From Acinetobacter qingfengensis (lineage in GTDB: Bacteria > Pseudomonadota > Gammaproteobacteria > Pseudomonadales > Moraxellaceae), in NCBI RefSeq assembly GCF_008693185.1, contig NZ_VXKN01000004.1, positions 124,001 to 188,000 on the forward strand: a stretch of 64,000 bases of DNA. Direction: 5' to 3'. Below, piece after piece: positions 27,620 through 37,076 of this stretch. The notes beneath the pieces were generated by a model. The model searched no databases. It was given only the letters and a program-made list of their open reading frames with translations, and was not told the origin of the DNA. Both the position numbers and the translations under genes were made by a program. The stretch's first letter is position 1. Every line of letters begins with the position of its first letter.

Positions 27620-30600
27620 TCAAATACCAGATTTTGCTTTTTCTTGTGCTTTAAATCTTGCAAAAGCTGCAACACCTTCTGCCATCCTTTTTTCCCAAGC
27701 ATCTTGAGAATTTATATCTGGCAAACGACCACGTTCTTTTTTAAATTGTACTGCACGAATTGCTAAATCTTTTGCCTCCTCAGGGCTTAGATTGATACGT
27801 TTAGCAGAAATATGGGCTTGGACTTGACGCAGTGTAGCCTCATCCATTGCTTTTGAAAGTACAGCATAAGCTGATTCAAATGGATTGATATGATCAATTA
27901 AGTCAATATCAAGATCTCTGACATTTATAAATCTCTTTACACCTTGAATAAAGGCTAAATTTGATTCAGGTTTGTTATCAGGATCTGTAAATTGGGGAGT
28001 AGTTCCGCCAAGCGTTTCCTGTGCTTGTTCAAGTTCTTTCTTTGCTTGTTGAATTAAGTTGAAAGCTGCAATTGCATGTTGACGAACTGCTTCTTGGTCT
28101 TCAGCTTCTAGTTCTGGGTATTTTTCCTGAACAATTTTACCCAATGCCAATTGTGTTAGTTCTTCTGGAACAATATTTTCTTGGTCGAATAAGCCTCGTT
28201 CAATTGCTGATTTATTCTGTACAAAAGCTGTGATGATCTCATTCAAATCTTCCTTACAGATTCGATTAGCTTCTTCAGATTCAGGTTTCTTAAGGCCATT
28301 GATTTCAACATGGACTTGTCCAGTTTTATCATTAATACCTATATTATTTTTACCTTTCTGGTAACCATCTTCACCATAATCAAAGCCATCTAAAGCACCC
28401 TGATCTTTGGGCGTGAACTCAAAACGAGGGGCGAGTACTTGTTCCATCAATAGGCTTGCAGCAATCGCTTTTAGCATGTCATTGACTGCCTCAACCACAA
28501 GTTTTTCTGAGGCATCTGGTTCAGCAATTAAATTGGTAAATTTAGCACGATATTTACCTTCGGCATCACGTGTAGCACGACCAATAATTTGCACAATTTC
28601 CGTCAAACTACTGCGGTAACCAATAGTGAGAGCATGTTCACACCAAATCCAGTCGAATCCTTCTTTAGCCATACCTAAGGCAATAATGATATCAACATGG
28701 TCACGATTAAAACGCTGCGTAGGATTTTTGAGTGCTGTTAATACTTTGGAACGCTTAGCTGCATCACTATCATCTACAAGGTCTGCAACTTTTAGAGTAC
28801 GTTTATTACCAAATTCGGTCGTAATTTCGATTAGACAAGAAGTCTTATATATTAAATCTGATCTGTTGATATTGTAATGCTGCTTTTGTTCAGGACTCAA
28901 TGAGCTAAAAAACTTATAGCAAGCACTTTGCCAAGCCTGACTTAATTCATTTTGCAAGTCTTCATATTCCTGTAAAGCATATGACTTAAAGACAAAATAA
29001 ATATTTGCCGCAAAATCTGTGTGATCTCCATCAACTGTAGACATTCCTTCCCAATAACCTAAATATGCAGTGATCTGAGATAATGGCATGCGCCGTTTGC
29101 CAGCATGTAGCATCGTATACAAAGCCTTTGACAAGGCTTGCTGTGGTAAGGCATGCTCTTTTTCTTGTGCTAAATCGTGTTTCTCAACTTCCAGTTCTTT
29201 GTTCTGTTCCACACCGACACAGCTAAACTGATAATGAACCACGATTACATCTGACTTCATAGCAGACTTTAAATAGTGTCTCACTGCTTCAAGTCGATTT
29301 TTGTGGCGAGGTATATCAATTAACTTTATGGTAACCGAAGATTGAACATTATCTTCTAGAGAGGAAATATCAAGTGGTGGTTTTGCTTTAATGGCTTTCT
29401 TTTCAAAAAGCTCATCATGATACAGAAAATCTGCGATCAATCGTTCAAGTTTCTTGCGCCCCTTCGTATGGCTGATATCAAGGCCTAGAATAGCTTCCAG
29501 TTCCGCCTTTTGCTCGACAATATTCAACTTTTGTTGATAGACCATCAGAAAATGGTTTAAAAGTTTTGATCTACTATGGGAAGCCAGCTTACGAGTAAGT
29601 TGACTGATGGATTGCTGATGTGTCAGTAGTTGAATAAATTGCAGCAAGGGACGGGTTGCCAGCTCTTCGATATGCTTGGGTTGAAACTCGATGAGTTGTT
29701 GTCTAAGAGAAGGGGCACTTTCGAAGGCAATATGGGGCGCTTCTTTGAGGGTTAACATGAAATTTTCTATATGAACAACCATGTTTATAAAATCAGGTAT
29801 TCGATGGCTGCTTAAAACTTCCTGATAAATGACTGCCAAATGCTCAAGATAATTTGCCGAGTAACTAGATAGATGTGTTGTTGACCAGACTAATTCTACC
29901 CGAGGCAATTTCTTTAATAGATAAGGATAGTAAATTTCCTCTGGCTCATTGAGCTTTAGGTACTTTAAATCATACTTCTTCCTTGATGAAAGGAGATATT
30001 CTTGATGAATGTGATTAAAGAAATCAGGTCTAATTTTTTGATAGCTTTCCCAATAAAATAAGAAATCAAAAATCCACTCCCACACCAATTGATTGTTATG
30101 CTGGGAAAAGTCACTCAGGAAAAAATCTCCTTGATTAGCCAATACCTCATGGCTACGCAGCACTGCATTAAAATTGGTGATATAAACCTCAAGATTAGGA
30201 CTGTATCGACGATACACCCTGAGCAATTCTTGTGTTAAATTCTGGATTAGACTTGCTTCTGAAAATGAGTGATCCGTATCCTGAATTAACAAGATTGCAA
30301 AGTATTCCAGAGTATCATCAACACCAATGATGGGCTTGGACACAACCCTTAACACTCTAGTATCAAGAACACCACATATATCCAAAAAGTCTTCAAAAGA
30401 TGAAAAGAAACTACAAAACTCCTCACCCGATTTCAGTTGATGAACAAGCTGGATTCTTAAACCTAACACATAGAGCATTCCTGCTTTTGATACAAGTGTA
30501 TTGATATCAGCCTGAATATCCTGCTTGAATTGCTCAAGCTGTTGTGCGCTTTGCTCAGCCTTTCTTAACTTTGCTTCATCTTTCTCTAAAGTATGAATAG

Positions 30601-31039
30601 GGTAACGTTTTAAGTAATGCCAGTATTTCTCAATAGTCTGTTCTGGCGTTCCAAAAAAAATATTAATGATGGTATTGGCATGTTCGGCATTTATCTCACG
30701 TCTAGCTGTACTTATGAATTCAATAAAGTGGACAATCTCGACATGCTGCCTAATATCCATGCTGCCTTCAAATCTACTCATCGCAGTAAATGTCACATGA
30801 TTCAGTGCTTCCATCAAGCCTTTAATCTGGATTGTGTTTAACTTTCTCTCTATGCTTTGGCTCCACTGTTGTTCCTGAATATCTGCATTCAAAAAATCCA
30901 CAACAGGTTTAATCCATCTCAAAACTTCAAGCACTTCGGGAAAACAATCCTGACTCCCTCGATTCTGTTTTATGTACAGTTGCTTTAATAACTCGAAGAA
31001 AGTATCAGACGTTATATTTTTTACATTATTCTGTGTCAT
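27620..31039 (-). CDS. Chimera: Gp2/YagK-like N-terminal part joined to the C-terminal lobe of an SF2 helicase
   Basis: A 1139-residue protein. From about residue 725 it has the second RecA lobe of an SF2 helicase: motif V region IIALGMAKEGFDWIWC (~782-797) and motif VI QIIGRATRD (817-825), then a long C-terminal region ending in a RGRLPDINSQDAWEKRMAEG block. No Walker A (GKT/GKS) or DExH motif is found anywhere, so the ATP-binding lobe is missing. Residues ~580-720 (AMKSDVIVVHYQF, AYLGYWEG, FAANIYFVFKSYAL) recall inovirus Gp2/YagK-type replication proteins of satellites. I infer an in-frame deletion joined two genes near base 28867. It is the first gene of a three-gene operon. Catalytic helicase activity is unlikely. 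Confidence 0.7.
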   Translation of the reverse strand: MTQNNVKNITSDTFFELLKQLYIKQNRGSQDCFPEVLEVLRWIKPVVDFLNADIQEQQWSQSIERKLNTIQIKGLMEALNHVTFTAMSRFEGSMDIRQHVEIVHFIEFISTARREINAEHANTIINIFFGTPEQTIEKYWHYLKRYPIHTLEKDEAKLRKAEQSAQQLEQFKQDIQADINTLVSKAGMLYVLGLRIQLVHQLKSGEEFCSFFSSFEDFLDICGVLDTRVLRVVSKPIIGVDDTLEYFAILLIQDTDHSFSEASLIQNLTQELLRVYRRYSPNLEVYITNFNAVLRSHEVLANQGDFFLSDFSQHNNQLVWEWIFDFLFYWESYQKIRPDFFNHIHQEYLLSSRKKYDLKYLKLNEPEEIYYPYLLKKLPRVELVWSTTHLSSYSANYLEHLAVIYQEVLSSHRIPDFINMVVHIENFMLTLKEAPHIAFESAPSLRQQLIEFQPKHIEELATRPLLQFIQLLTHQQSISQLTRKLASHSRSKLLNHFLMVYQQKLNIVEQKAELEAILGLDISHTKGRKKLERLIADFLYHDELFEKKAIKAKPPLDISSLEDNVQSSVTIKLIDIPRHKNRLEAVRHYLKSAMKSDVIVVHYQFSCVGVEQNKELEVEKHDLAQEKEHALPQQALSKALYTMLHAGKRRMPLSQITAYLGYWEGMSTVDGDHTDFAANIYFVFKSYALQEYEDLQNELSQAWQSACYKFFSSLSPEQKQHYNINRSDLIYKTSCLIEITTEFGNKRTLKVADLVDDSDAAKRSKVLTALKNPTQRFNRDHVDIIIALGMAKEGFDWIWCEHALTIGYRSSLTEIVQIIGRATRDAEGKYRAKFTNLIAEPDASEKLVVEAVNDMLKAIAASLLMEQVLAPRFEFTPKDQGALDGFDYGEDGYQKGKNNIGINDKTGQVHVEINGLKKPESEEANRICKEDLNEIITAFVQNKSAIERGLFDQENIVPEELTQLALGKIVQEKYPELEAEDQEAVRQHAIAAFNLIQQAKKELEQAQETLGGTTPQFTDPDNKPESNLAFIQGVKRFINVRDLDIDLIDHINPFESAYAVLSKAMDEATLRQVQAHISAKRINLSPEEAKDLAIRAVQFKKERGRLPDINSQDAWEKRMAEGVAAFARFKAQEKAKSGI

Positions 31040-31243
31040 AATTATTTACCCCAATATTTAGAACATATTTCTAGAAAAAAATGAGTGTTTTCTCATACCA
31101 GTTGGTGAATATAGATATTTTAACTTACAAGTTTATCACATTAGAAATGTGTTAAAAAATTAATTAATAAACACTACTAAATCCTACAAATAATTTTATA
31201 GTATATATGCACTATTTTTAATGATTAAAATTAAGTTTAATTT

Positions 31244-31271
31244 ATAAAAAATCCGCCTTGCTTGGCGGATT
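31244..31271 (-). terminator. Rho-independent terminator-like hairpin
   Basis: AATCCGCC (31250-31257) and GGCGGATT (31264-31271) pair perfectly. On the minus strand a run of T follows. No minus-strand gene ends here now, so it may be a leftover of a lost gene or insulate the operon promoter. Confidence 0.6.
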
Positions 31272-31527
31272 GATGTGATTGATTTTCGTCGGTTCAAGCA
31301 TAGAACATCTATAGATTGCCGTGAAAAATAGAAATATGAATTAGTACTATGACTGTAAAAATAAGGTGGTTAATCTGTGAATGTGTATAGATATTTGTGG
31401 GGTAGAATGAAACCTTGTATAATTACGCTTAGAAGAACTTTTGTGTCTTGCCCAATGTTCTTAATTGATTTTGAAAATTTTACTTCAGTGGATTCAGTAT
31501 AGCATTTAACTTGGTATCACTATCCAG

Positions 31528-31548
31528 TTGGGGGTACAAATGGGGGTA
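31528..31548. repeat. Right-end TGGGGGTA repeats
   Basis: Two copies of GGGGGTA (31530-31536, 31542-31548) match the left-end cluster in sequence and near-identical spacing. They lie about 60 bases inside attR, as expected for integrase arm sites. Confidence 0.55.
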
Positions 31549-31605
31549 AATTTAAAAATTTCAATTTATAATATTGTTTATTTTTAATGTCTTACTATTG
31601 AAATA

Positions 31606-31622
31606 CGATTCCCTCTCTCGCC
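31606..31622 (+). repeat. attR-like repeat of the tRNA-Ser 3' end
   Basis: CGATTCCCTCTCTCGCC matches the tRNA-Ser terminus at 22248-22264 with few changes. It marks the right boundary of the 9.4-kb island. Confidence 0.65.
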
Positions 31623-31905
31623 AAGATTCATTCCAAAGATGTCCAAAGGAATACGAAAAGGCTTAAACTGCAAAGGTTTAAGCCTTTTTTGTTGTCTCAT
31701 GCTATCGGATGATATCTATTGTAATTCTGCTATAGTTGGGGGTATAAGCGCGTGTACATATTGATACCTCATTTTTTATACCCCCAAATTTTCTACAGGA
31801 TATATCGTCATGCATCACAGATGCCGAAGTCAAAAAATTAAATCATTAGAAAAGAAAAAGCGTTATGCAGATAAAAAAAGATTATATTGATAGGCTGCAT
31901 CATCA
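31606..31905 (+). repeat. Right, degenerate copy of the island's left end
   Basis: It repeats 22248-22535 in order: att-like end, terminator hairpin (31656-31690), TTGGGGGTATA segment (from 31736), TATACCCCCA and the integrase start. Substitutions and indels show it is older or decayed. Confidence 0.75.
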
Positions 31906-31960
31906 GTTGGAAAACTTGAGCGTTTAAAAGGTCATTTTAATGGCTGAGAAGGTACTTGGC
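31810..31960 (+). pseudogene. Integrase remnant (P4-type, 5' end only)
   Basis: The sequence from ATG at 31810 aligns with the first ~150 bases of the integrase gene at 22455. An extra A after ATGC shifts the frame, and a TGA follows within 27 codons. Phrases such as the RYAD coding segment are still readable. The rest of the gene is gone and other sequence follows. Confidence 0.8.
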
Positions 31961-31980
31961 TGATTTAAGAGATTTTAAAA

Positions 31981-32361
31981 ATGTTAGTGAAATATGTGAT
32001 GACTTTAACGACATGGTTTTTGTTGTCTAACAATGCCTTTGCAACAACATATCCGTTTGAGAGCTCTGTTGTTTTACATGGTAAGATCATGATGATCAAA
32101 AGTCTTCATCCCAGTGCCCAATTTTCTGGTGGAAAGCAACCTGCAATTGTTTTAAATCAAAGGATTATAGTTGAGGATAGTAATGGTCAGATTAAGACAA
32201 AATTAATTCAATTAATTAGTAGTAATCATATTCTTTATTCAAAGCTGTTTAAAAATAACGGAAAAAATATTACCGTAACCTGCAATAAATTATTTAGAGC
32301 AGAAACAGCACACCACACCACGAAAGTAATATGTAATGTTAATCGTGTGCAATATCAATAA
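31981..32361 (+). CDS. DUF4431-like exported protein
   Basis: A 126-residue protein with a signal peptide (MLVKYVMTLTTWFLLSNNAFA). The C-terminal segment NITVTCNKLFRAETAHHTTKVICNV resembles the DUF4431 family, including its HH..T core. Function is unknown; family members are small periplasmic proteins of accessory DNA. It follows the integrase remnant and may be cargo of the decayed element. Confidence 0.7.
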   Translation: MLVKYVMTLTTWFLLSNNAFATTYPFESSVVLHGKIMMIKSLHPSAQFSGGKQPAIVLNQRIIVEDSNGQIKTKLIQLISSNHILYSKLFKNNGKNITVTCNKLFRAETAHHTTKVICNVNRVQYQ

Positions 32362-32427
32362 AATTTGTATTTTACTGATTTATTTTGACATAGAAAAACA
32401 GCATGATTTTTAATGGCAGGCGTTAAT

Positions 32428-32847
32428 CTAATCTTCAGATTGTGCATTAAACAGTTTAATAACATCCTCTTCAGTCAATTTTTTAGTTGAATTATTAAAT
32501 GAATAAAAATTTGGTTTATTGTCAATAAAAATTTCCATATTGAAATTTAAATCTTTAATTGTTTGGTCTAATGAAAATACATTGATATTACAATAACTTT
32601 GGTCTTTAGTTCGCCAAAATAAATTAGTACCACATACATTACAGAAGCTGCGTTCACCCCAAGAAGATGAGTTATAAATTGACAAATGATCTTGTTTGAT
32701 AAACTTTAAGCTGCCTTGCTTTATATTGATGGTCATAATTACACCACTTGTTTGTCTACGACAAATCGAACAATGACAAGCATTGACGTTATGGTCTATT
32801 AGATCAAATTCAAGAATAGTTTCACCACAGACACATTGCGCTTTCAT
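32428..32847 (-). CDS. GFA (glutathione-dependent formaldehyde-activating) family protein
   Basis: A 139-residue zinc-binding protein of the GFA/CENP-V fold. The Cys sites CVCG, CHCSIC and CNVCG are arranged as in the family. Despite the family name, most members have no proven enzymatic role. It converges with the DUF4431-like gene and lies outside the recognisable island. Confidence 0.88.
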   Translation of the reverse strand: MKAQCVCGETILEFDLIDHNVNACHCSICRRQTSGVIMTINIKQGSLKFIKQDHLSIYNSSSWGERSFCNVCGTNLFWRTKDQSYCNINVFSLDQTIKDLNFNMEIFIDNKPNFYSFNNSTKKLTEEDVIKLFNAQSED

Positions 32848-33172
32848 AGTTAAGTGAATTCCTTTTAATTAAATTCTAAATAATAGAAATTATTAGTTGT
32901 CTAAAACATATAATGATTTGAATTTTTTAGATTTATATTGATAAAAATAACATTTTTCTGGGTTAATTCTTTGATCAATATGGATAAATTCTATTTAAAA
33001 AAATCTTTGATTGATATTTTGTATATATTTAGCTGATGTGTAATATACTATTTTTACGATTTTAGTCGATTTAATATGCCTCATTCATTAATATATATTA
33101 AAAAATACACATTGATAAAGCTATTAGTAATGTAAAATGATCTTGGGGTCGAATAGGAATTTAAAATAAACG
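32848..33172. other. A/T-rich intergenic region, no gene seen
   Basis: About 325 bases of very A/T-rich DNA between the GFA-like gene and the flavin reductase gene. No ORF, RNA gene or clear terminator is supported. Confidence 0.6.
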
Positions 33173-33682
33173 TTATTCAGTAATTTCCACTTGCTCAACA
33201 TGAAGCCCCACATGATGATAGCCTCGATTAAAATACACTAAACCTTGGCCATGTTGACTTTGTTGAATTGCAACAATATTACAGATAAAAATCGTATGTG
33301 TCCCAACCTCCTGAATTTGCTCAATCTGACAATCAAAACTGACCAAAGCATCAGTCAGAACTGGTGCGCCAGTGACTAATGATGCCCAGTCGCCATGTTC
33401 AAAGCGCTGTTCTGAAGCGAGTTTTGAGGAAAAAACATTGGAAATATGTTGGTGATGTGAGCCTAGGACATTTACTGTTAAAATTTTATTTTCGATAAAA
33501 TAAGCATGTGATCGAGATGATCGATTCATACAAACCAATAATGTCGGAGGTGTATCGCTGACACTACATACTGCAGATGCTGTAAATCCATGACGACCAG
33601 ATACGCCTGTCGTAGTTACGACATTTACTGCCCCTGTTAAGAAAGACATTGCATTTCTAAAATCTATTACATCAACCATCAT
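33173..33682 (-). CDS. Flavin reductase family protein of the mes cluster
   Basis: A 169-residue protein of the flavin reductase-like fold (FMN-binding split barrel), with TGAVNVVTT, GFTASAVCSVSDTPPTLLVCMN and the later VGTHTIFICNI block. Such proteins supply reduced flavin to monooxygenases. I use the ATG at 33682, preceded by AGGA six bases upstream; a longer frame starts at 33715. It is the third gene after mesX and mesD. Since the MesD/MesX route needs oxygen, a role in feeding reduced flavin is plausible but inferred. Confidence 0.85.
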   Translation of the reverse strand: MMVDVIDFRNAMSFLTGAVNVVTTTGVSGRHGFTASAVCSVSDTPPTLLVCMNRSSRSHAYFIENKILTVNVLGSHHQHISNVFSSKLASEQRFEHGDWASLVTGAPVLTDALVSFDCQIEQIQEVGTHTIFICNIVAIQQSQHGQGLVYFNRGYHHVGLHVEQVEITE

Positions 33683-33762
33683 GTTATTCCTGATAAGGAT
33701 TTCCCATTTAATCATGAATATAGATTAAGTGGAAAATCCTTTTTACATCACTATCTCAATTA

Positions 33763-34794
33763 CTATTTCGCTAAAAGTTCTTTACGCACGATTTCTGCGC
33801 CGGCACTTAGAGCATTGAGTTTGCCTCTGGCAACTTGGCGAGATAAAGGTGCCATACCGCAATTGGTACAAGGATAGAGTTTGTCTGCATCAACAAATTG
33901 TAGTGCTTTACGTAAGGTATCGGCAACTTCTTCTGGTGTTTCAATGCTATTCGTTGCCACATCAATGGCACCAACCATCACTTTCTTACCTCGAATAAGC
34001 TCAAGGAGATCGATTGGAACACGAGAATTATGACATTCGAGTGAGATCAAATCGATATTGGATTGCTGTAATTTTGGAAAGGCTTCTTCGTATTGTCTCC
34101 ACTCTGAGCCCAATGTTTTCTTCCAGTCTGTGTTGGCTTTGATGCCATAACCATAGCAAATATGAACAGCTGTTTCACATTTCAAACCTTCAATGGCTTT
34201 TTCCAGAGTAGCAATGCCCCAATCATTGACCTCATCAAAAAACACATTAAATGCAGGTTCATCAAACTGGATAATATCGACTCCGGCAGCTTCTAATTCA
34301 CGGGCTTCCTGATTGAGAATTTTGGCAAATTCCCAAGCCAGTTTTTCACGGCTTTTGTAGTGACCATCATAAAGCGTATCAATCATGGTCATCGGGCCAG
34401 GTAAAGCCCATTTAATAGATTGATCCGTCAATGAACGTAAAAATCTGGCATCTTCAACAAAAACTGGTTTTTGTCGAGATACTGCACCCACAACGGAGGG
34501 AACGCTTGCTTCATAACGATCACGGATTTTGACGATTTCACGTTTTTCAAAATCAACACCGTTTAAATGTTCAATAAATGTAGTGACAAAATGCTGGCGA
34601 GTTTGCTCACCATCGCTAACAATATCAATGCCTGCAAGTTGCTGTTCCTGCAATGCCAGACGCAATGCATCCTGTTTGCCTTCAATCAGTTGTTCACCTT
34701 CCAGTTTCCACGGTGACCAAAGTTTTTCAGGCTCTGCCAGCCAAGATGGTTTCGGCAAGCTACCAGCAGTTGAAGTTGGTAATAATTTTTTCAT
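33763..34794 (-). CDS. mesD: Folate-independent (core) methionine synthase MesD
   Basis: A 343-residue protein of the MetE C-terminal catalytic family. Zinc ligands are visible as His and Cys in HICYGYG, Glu in SLECHNS and Cys in PCTNCGMAPLSRQ. It lacks the MetE N-terminal half. MesD was described in Acinetobacter baylyi as a core methionine synthase that acts with MesX and oxygen rather than 5-methyl-tetrahydrofolate. The adjacent DUF1852 gene supports the MesD assignment. The ATG at 34794 is preferred over a TTG at 34800. Confidence 0.9.
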   Translation of the reverse strand: MKKLLPTSTAGSLPKPSWLAEPEKLWSPWKLEGEQLIEGKQDALRLALQEQQLAGIDIVSDGEQTRQHFVTTFIEHLNGVDFEKREIVKIRDRYEASVPSVVGAVSRQKPVFVEDARFLRSLTDQSIKWALPGPMTMIDTLYDGHYKSREKLAWEFAKILNQEARELEAAGVDIIQFDEPAFNVFFDEVNDWGIATLEKAIEGLKCETAVHICYGYGIKANTDWKKTLGSEWRQYEEAFPKLQQSNIDLISLECHNSRVPIDLLELIRGKKVMVGAIDVATNSIETPEEVADTLRKALQFVDADKLYPCTNCGMAPLSRQVARGKLNALSAGAEIVRKELLAK

Positions 34795-34843
34795 AATCAA
34801 TCAGCTTATCTATCTTAAAAATAAAGTTAAAGTGGATAAAAAA

Positions 34844-35821
34844 TTAAAGCACGCAATTTGCAGCCCATTGCTCAAGAATGTTTCTATATGGCTTAATGAA
34901 TTTTTCCTCAGTCCACTTACCTTGCTTCACGGCCAACTGACTACGTTCTTCACGATCATAAACAATGCGAGTCAGTGAATAATCCTGATATTTCAAACTT
35001 GGTTGATACACTTGTCCTGCCGCAGCATTGGCATTATAAATTTCAGGGCGATAAATCTTTTGGAAGCTCTCCATCGTACTGATGGTACTGATTAACTCAA
35101 GATCGGTGTAATCACTGAGCAAATCACCAGAAAAATAAAATGCCAAAGGTGCAACACTATTTTTCGGCATAAAATAGCGAACCTGTAAACCCATTTTTGC
35201 AAAATACTCATCCGTTAAAGAATATGCATCTTGCCGATACTCAACCCCAAGTATCGGGTGCTGATTTGTGGTCTGATGATAGGTTTTGGTCGTTGAAACA
35301 CTTAGACAAATCACAGGCGGCTTTTTAAAATGATTCTGATAAATTTCTGAATTTAAAAGGGACTTAAAAATTTTCCCATGAAGATCACCATAATTTTCCG
35401 GTATGCTAAATTGAGTTTGATCTTTATTATGCGCTGGTAATAATACGCTAAAATCATAATCCCGCACATAAGAAGAAAAACTGTTTCCGACAATACCTTC
35501 AATGCGTTGATTTTTCTGATGATCAACAATATAAGTTTGTAAAATCTCAATGGTTGGAAAGGTTTCACCATTGCCTTCAATATCGATATCAACAGAAATA
35601 ATTTCAAGTTCAATCGAATAACGATCTGCTTTTGGATTATCCCAATGTGCGAGATCATTGAAACGATTATTCATCATGTTTAAGGTATTACGTAAGTTCT
35701 CCTGACGGCTTGCGCCTCTGGCCAAATTTGCAAAGTTGGTTGTAAGACGGGTTTTGTCTGAAGGATGATAGTTTTCATCGAAACTAACACGCTTAATCGT
35801 AAATTTAAACTCGTTACTCAT
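34844..35821 (-). CDS. mesX: MesX (DUF1852), partner of MesD
   Basis: A 325-residue soluble protein of DUF1852. It starts MSNEFKFTIKRVSFDENYHPSD and carries conserved-looking segments such as TRLTTNFANLARG and DPN-like polar loops. Published genetics tie MesX to MesD function in methionine synthesis. The reaction it performs is not known to me. It heads the mesX-mesD-flavin reductase operon, with a 49-base gap to mesD. Confidence 0.9.
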   Translation of the reverse strand: MSNEFKFTIKRVSFDENYHPSDKTRLTTNFANLARGASRQENLRNTLNMMNNRFNDLAHWDNPKADRYSIELEIISVDIDIEGNGETFPTIEILQTYIVDHQKNQRIEGIVGNSFSSYVRDYDFSVLLPAHNKDQTQFSIPENYGDLHGKIFKSLLNSEIYQNHFKKPPVICLSVSTTKTYHQTTNQHPILGVEYRQDAYSLTDEYFAKMGLQVRYFMPKNSVAPLAFYFSGDLLSDYTDLELISTISTMESFQKIYRPEIYNANAAAGQVYQPSLKYQDYSLTRIVYDREERSQLAVKQGKWTEEKFIKPYRNILEQWAANCVL

Positions 35822-36161
35822 GATGATCTGATACCTTAATTTTTGAAATAAAATCTGAATATGATGTGATTTATATCAAAAAATATTTCATGAATAAAAC
35901 GATCTTTTTTCACGGCAACATGAGAAAAATTCAGTATAAAGATTTTATTGTATGATACTTGCTGATACGAGAAGCTTTTTTTTATCTTTATTCGTGAATT
36001 TTACACCTTTTGATCATTAAGCATAGACTTCGTATTTTACCAAAATTTTGCAAAGGATATGTTTTTCTAGACCTATTTTTTGCATGTGCATCATATAAAA
36101 GTAATATCTCCTATATTGGGTTTATTTGGATATTAATTCAAATAGGTTTTAAATTGCATCA
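35822..36161. other. Intergenic region upstream of mesX
   Basis: This 340-base A/T-rich stretch contains the mesX promoter on the minus strand. I see no convincing operator, riboswitch or gene. A TTCATGAA palindrome near 35888 is the only notable short symmetry. Confidence 0.5.
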
Positions 36162-37076
36162 TTAAATTTTTGCTAATTTTTGGATGTAACTCATTCTTAT
36201 CAAATGTTGATTAATTGCATCACTAGCATCAAATATACAATTCAGATGTGTGGTGTCATTGATCATCTGGCAGAAAGTATTTTGGTTAGCGAATTCTTCG
36301 CAGAATGCCATCATTGCTTCTGTGTTGAATAATTCATCTTTTTCGGCAAAAAGCAGGGTGGTCGTTATAGGAAGCATTCCAAGCTGTTGTTTAGGGTTGC
36401 GGGGTGTAAGAGCATTGGCCATATTGACACTATATTGTTTTACAAAATCAGGTTTTAACTTAACGATATCATCAGGAAAATTTAATTTAATCGCCAAATG
36501 ATGACCAAAAAATAATCCCTTGCTCAGCGCATTTAAGATAAACGGCCATTGCTTCACCGATGCAAAATCAATAGATAGACTTTTACGTATTTTTTTGGGT
36601 GCAAAAGGCCCGAATTCTGGTGCAAGTAAAATTAAAGAATTTACCTTTTCTTTAGAAATATAACGAGTAAAATAATTTATGAGCATTCCTCCACCGCTCG
36701 AATGCCCAAGTAAATGAATATGAGATTTTGGAAAATCGGTACGCATTTTTTTTATCAAAACATCTACATCCTGCCAGATTTTCTCGGGGTATGGAGCATC
36801 GCCTCGATCACCGATTGATTGTCCATGACCACGAATATCAACCAAACAAACCGCAGCAGTATGATTACAGACGATTTGGTGGGCGAGGATATTATAGCCT
36901 GCGTCCGAGTTAACACCTCCGCCATGATAAATAATGAAGAGATTATTTACGCTGGTTTGAGGTTGGTATAGTTTGAAATATAAACCTTCAATCTTTTGTT
37001 CAGTCACTTTCCCATTTATTTGAAATAATTTTTCAAGCTGTTTATTACGTTCATTAAAATAGAGGAAATTCATCAT
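36162..37076 (-). CDS. Alpha/beta hydrolase (lysophospholipase-like)
   Basis: A 304-residue alpha/beta-fold hydrolase. The nucleophile elbow is LGHSSGGGML with catalytic Ser near residue 120. The oxyanion region YHGGGVNSDAGYN and the later ADKDELF-like acid region and HLN segment for the histidine fit a serine hydrolase triad. The GHGQS motif after strand 4 is common in monoacylglycerol lipases. No signal peptide is seen. Substrate unknown. Confidence 0.88.
   Translation of the reverse strand: MMNFLYFNERNKQLEKLFQINGKVTEQKIEGLYFKLYQPQTSVNNLFIIYHGGGVNSDAGYNILAHQIVCNHTAAVCLVDIRGHGQSIGDRGDAPYPEKIWQDVDVLIKKMRTDFPKSHIHLLGHSSGGGMLINYFTRYISKEKVNSLILLAPEFGPFAPKKIRKSLSIDFASVKQWPFILNALSKGLFFGHHLAIKLNFPDDIVKLKPDFVKQYSVNMANALTPRNPKQQLGMLPITTTLLFAEKDELFNTEAMMAFCEEFANQNTFCQMINDTTHLNCIFDASDAINQHLIRMSYIQKLAKI

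Larger units (their letters stand above)
31040..31605. other. A/T-rich gene-free right end of the island
   Basis: This stretch holds the promoter region of the minus-strand operon, a hairpin at 31250-31271, two TGGGGGTA repeats (31530-31548) and no supported gene. It ends at the att-like repeat. Confidence 0.6.
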
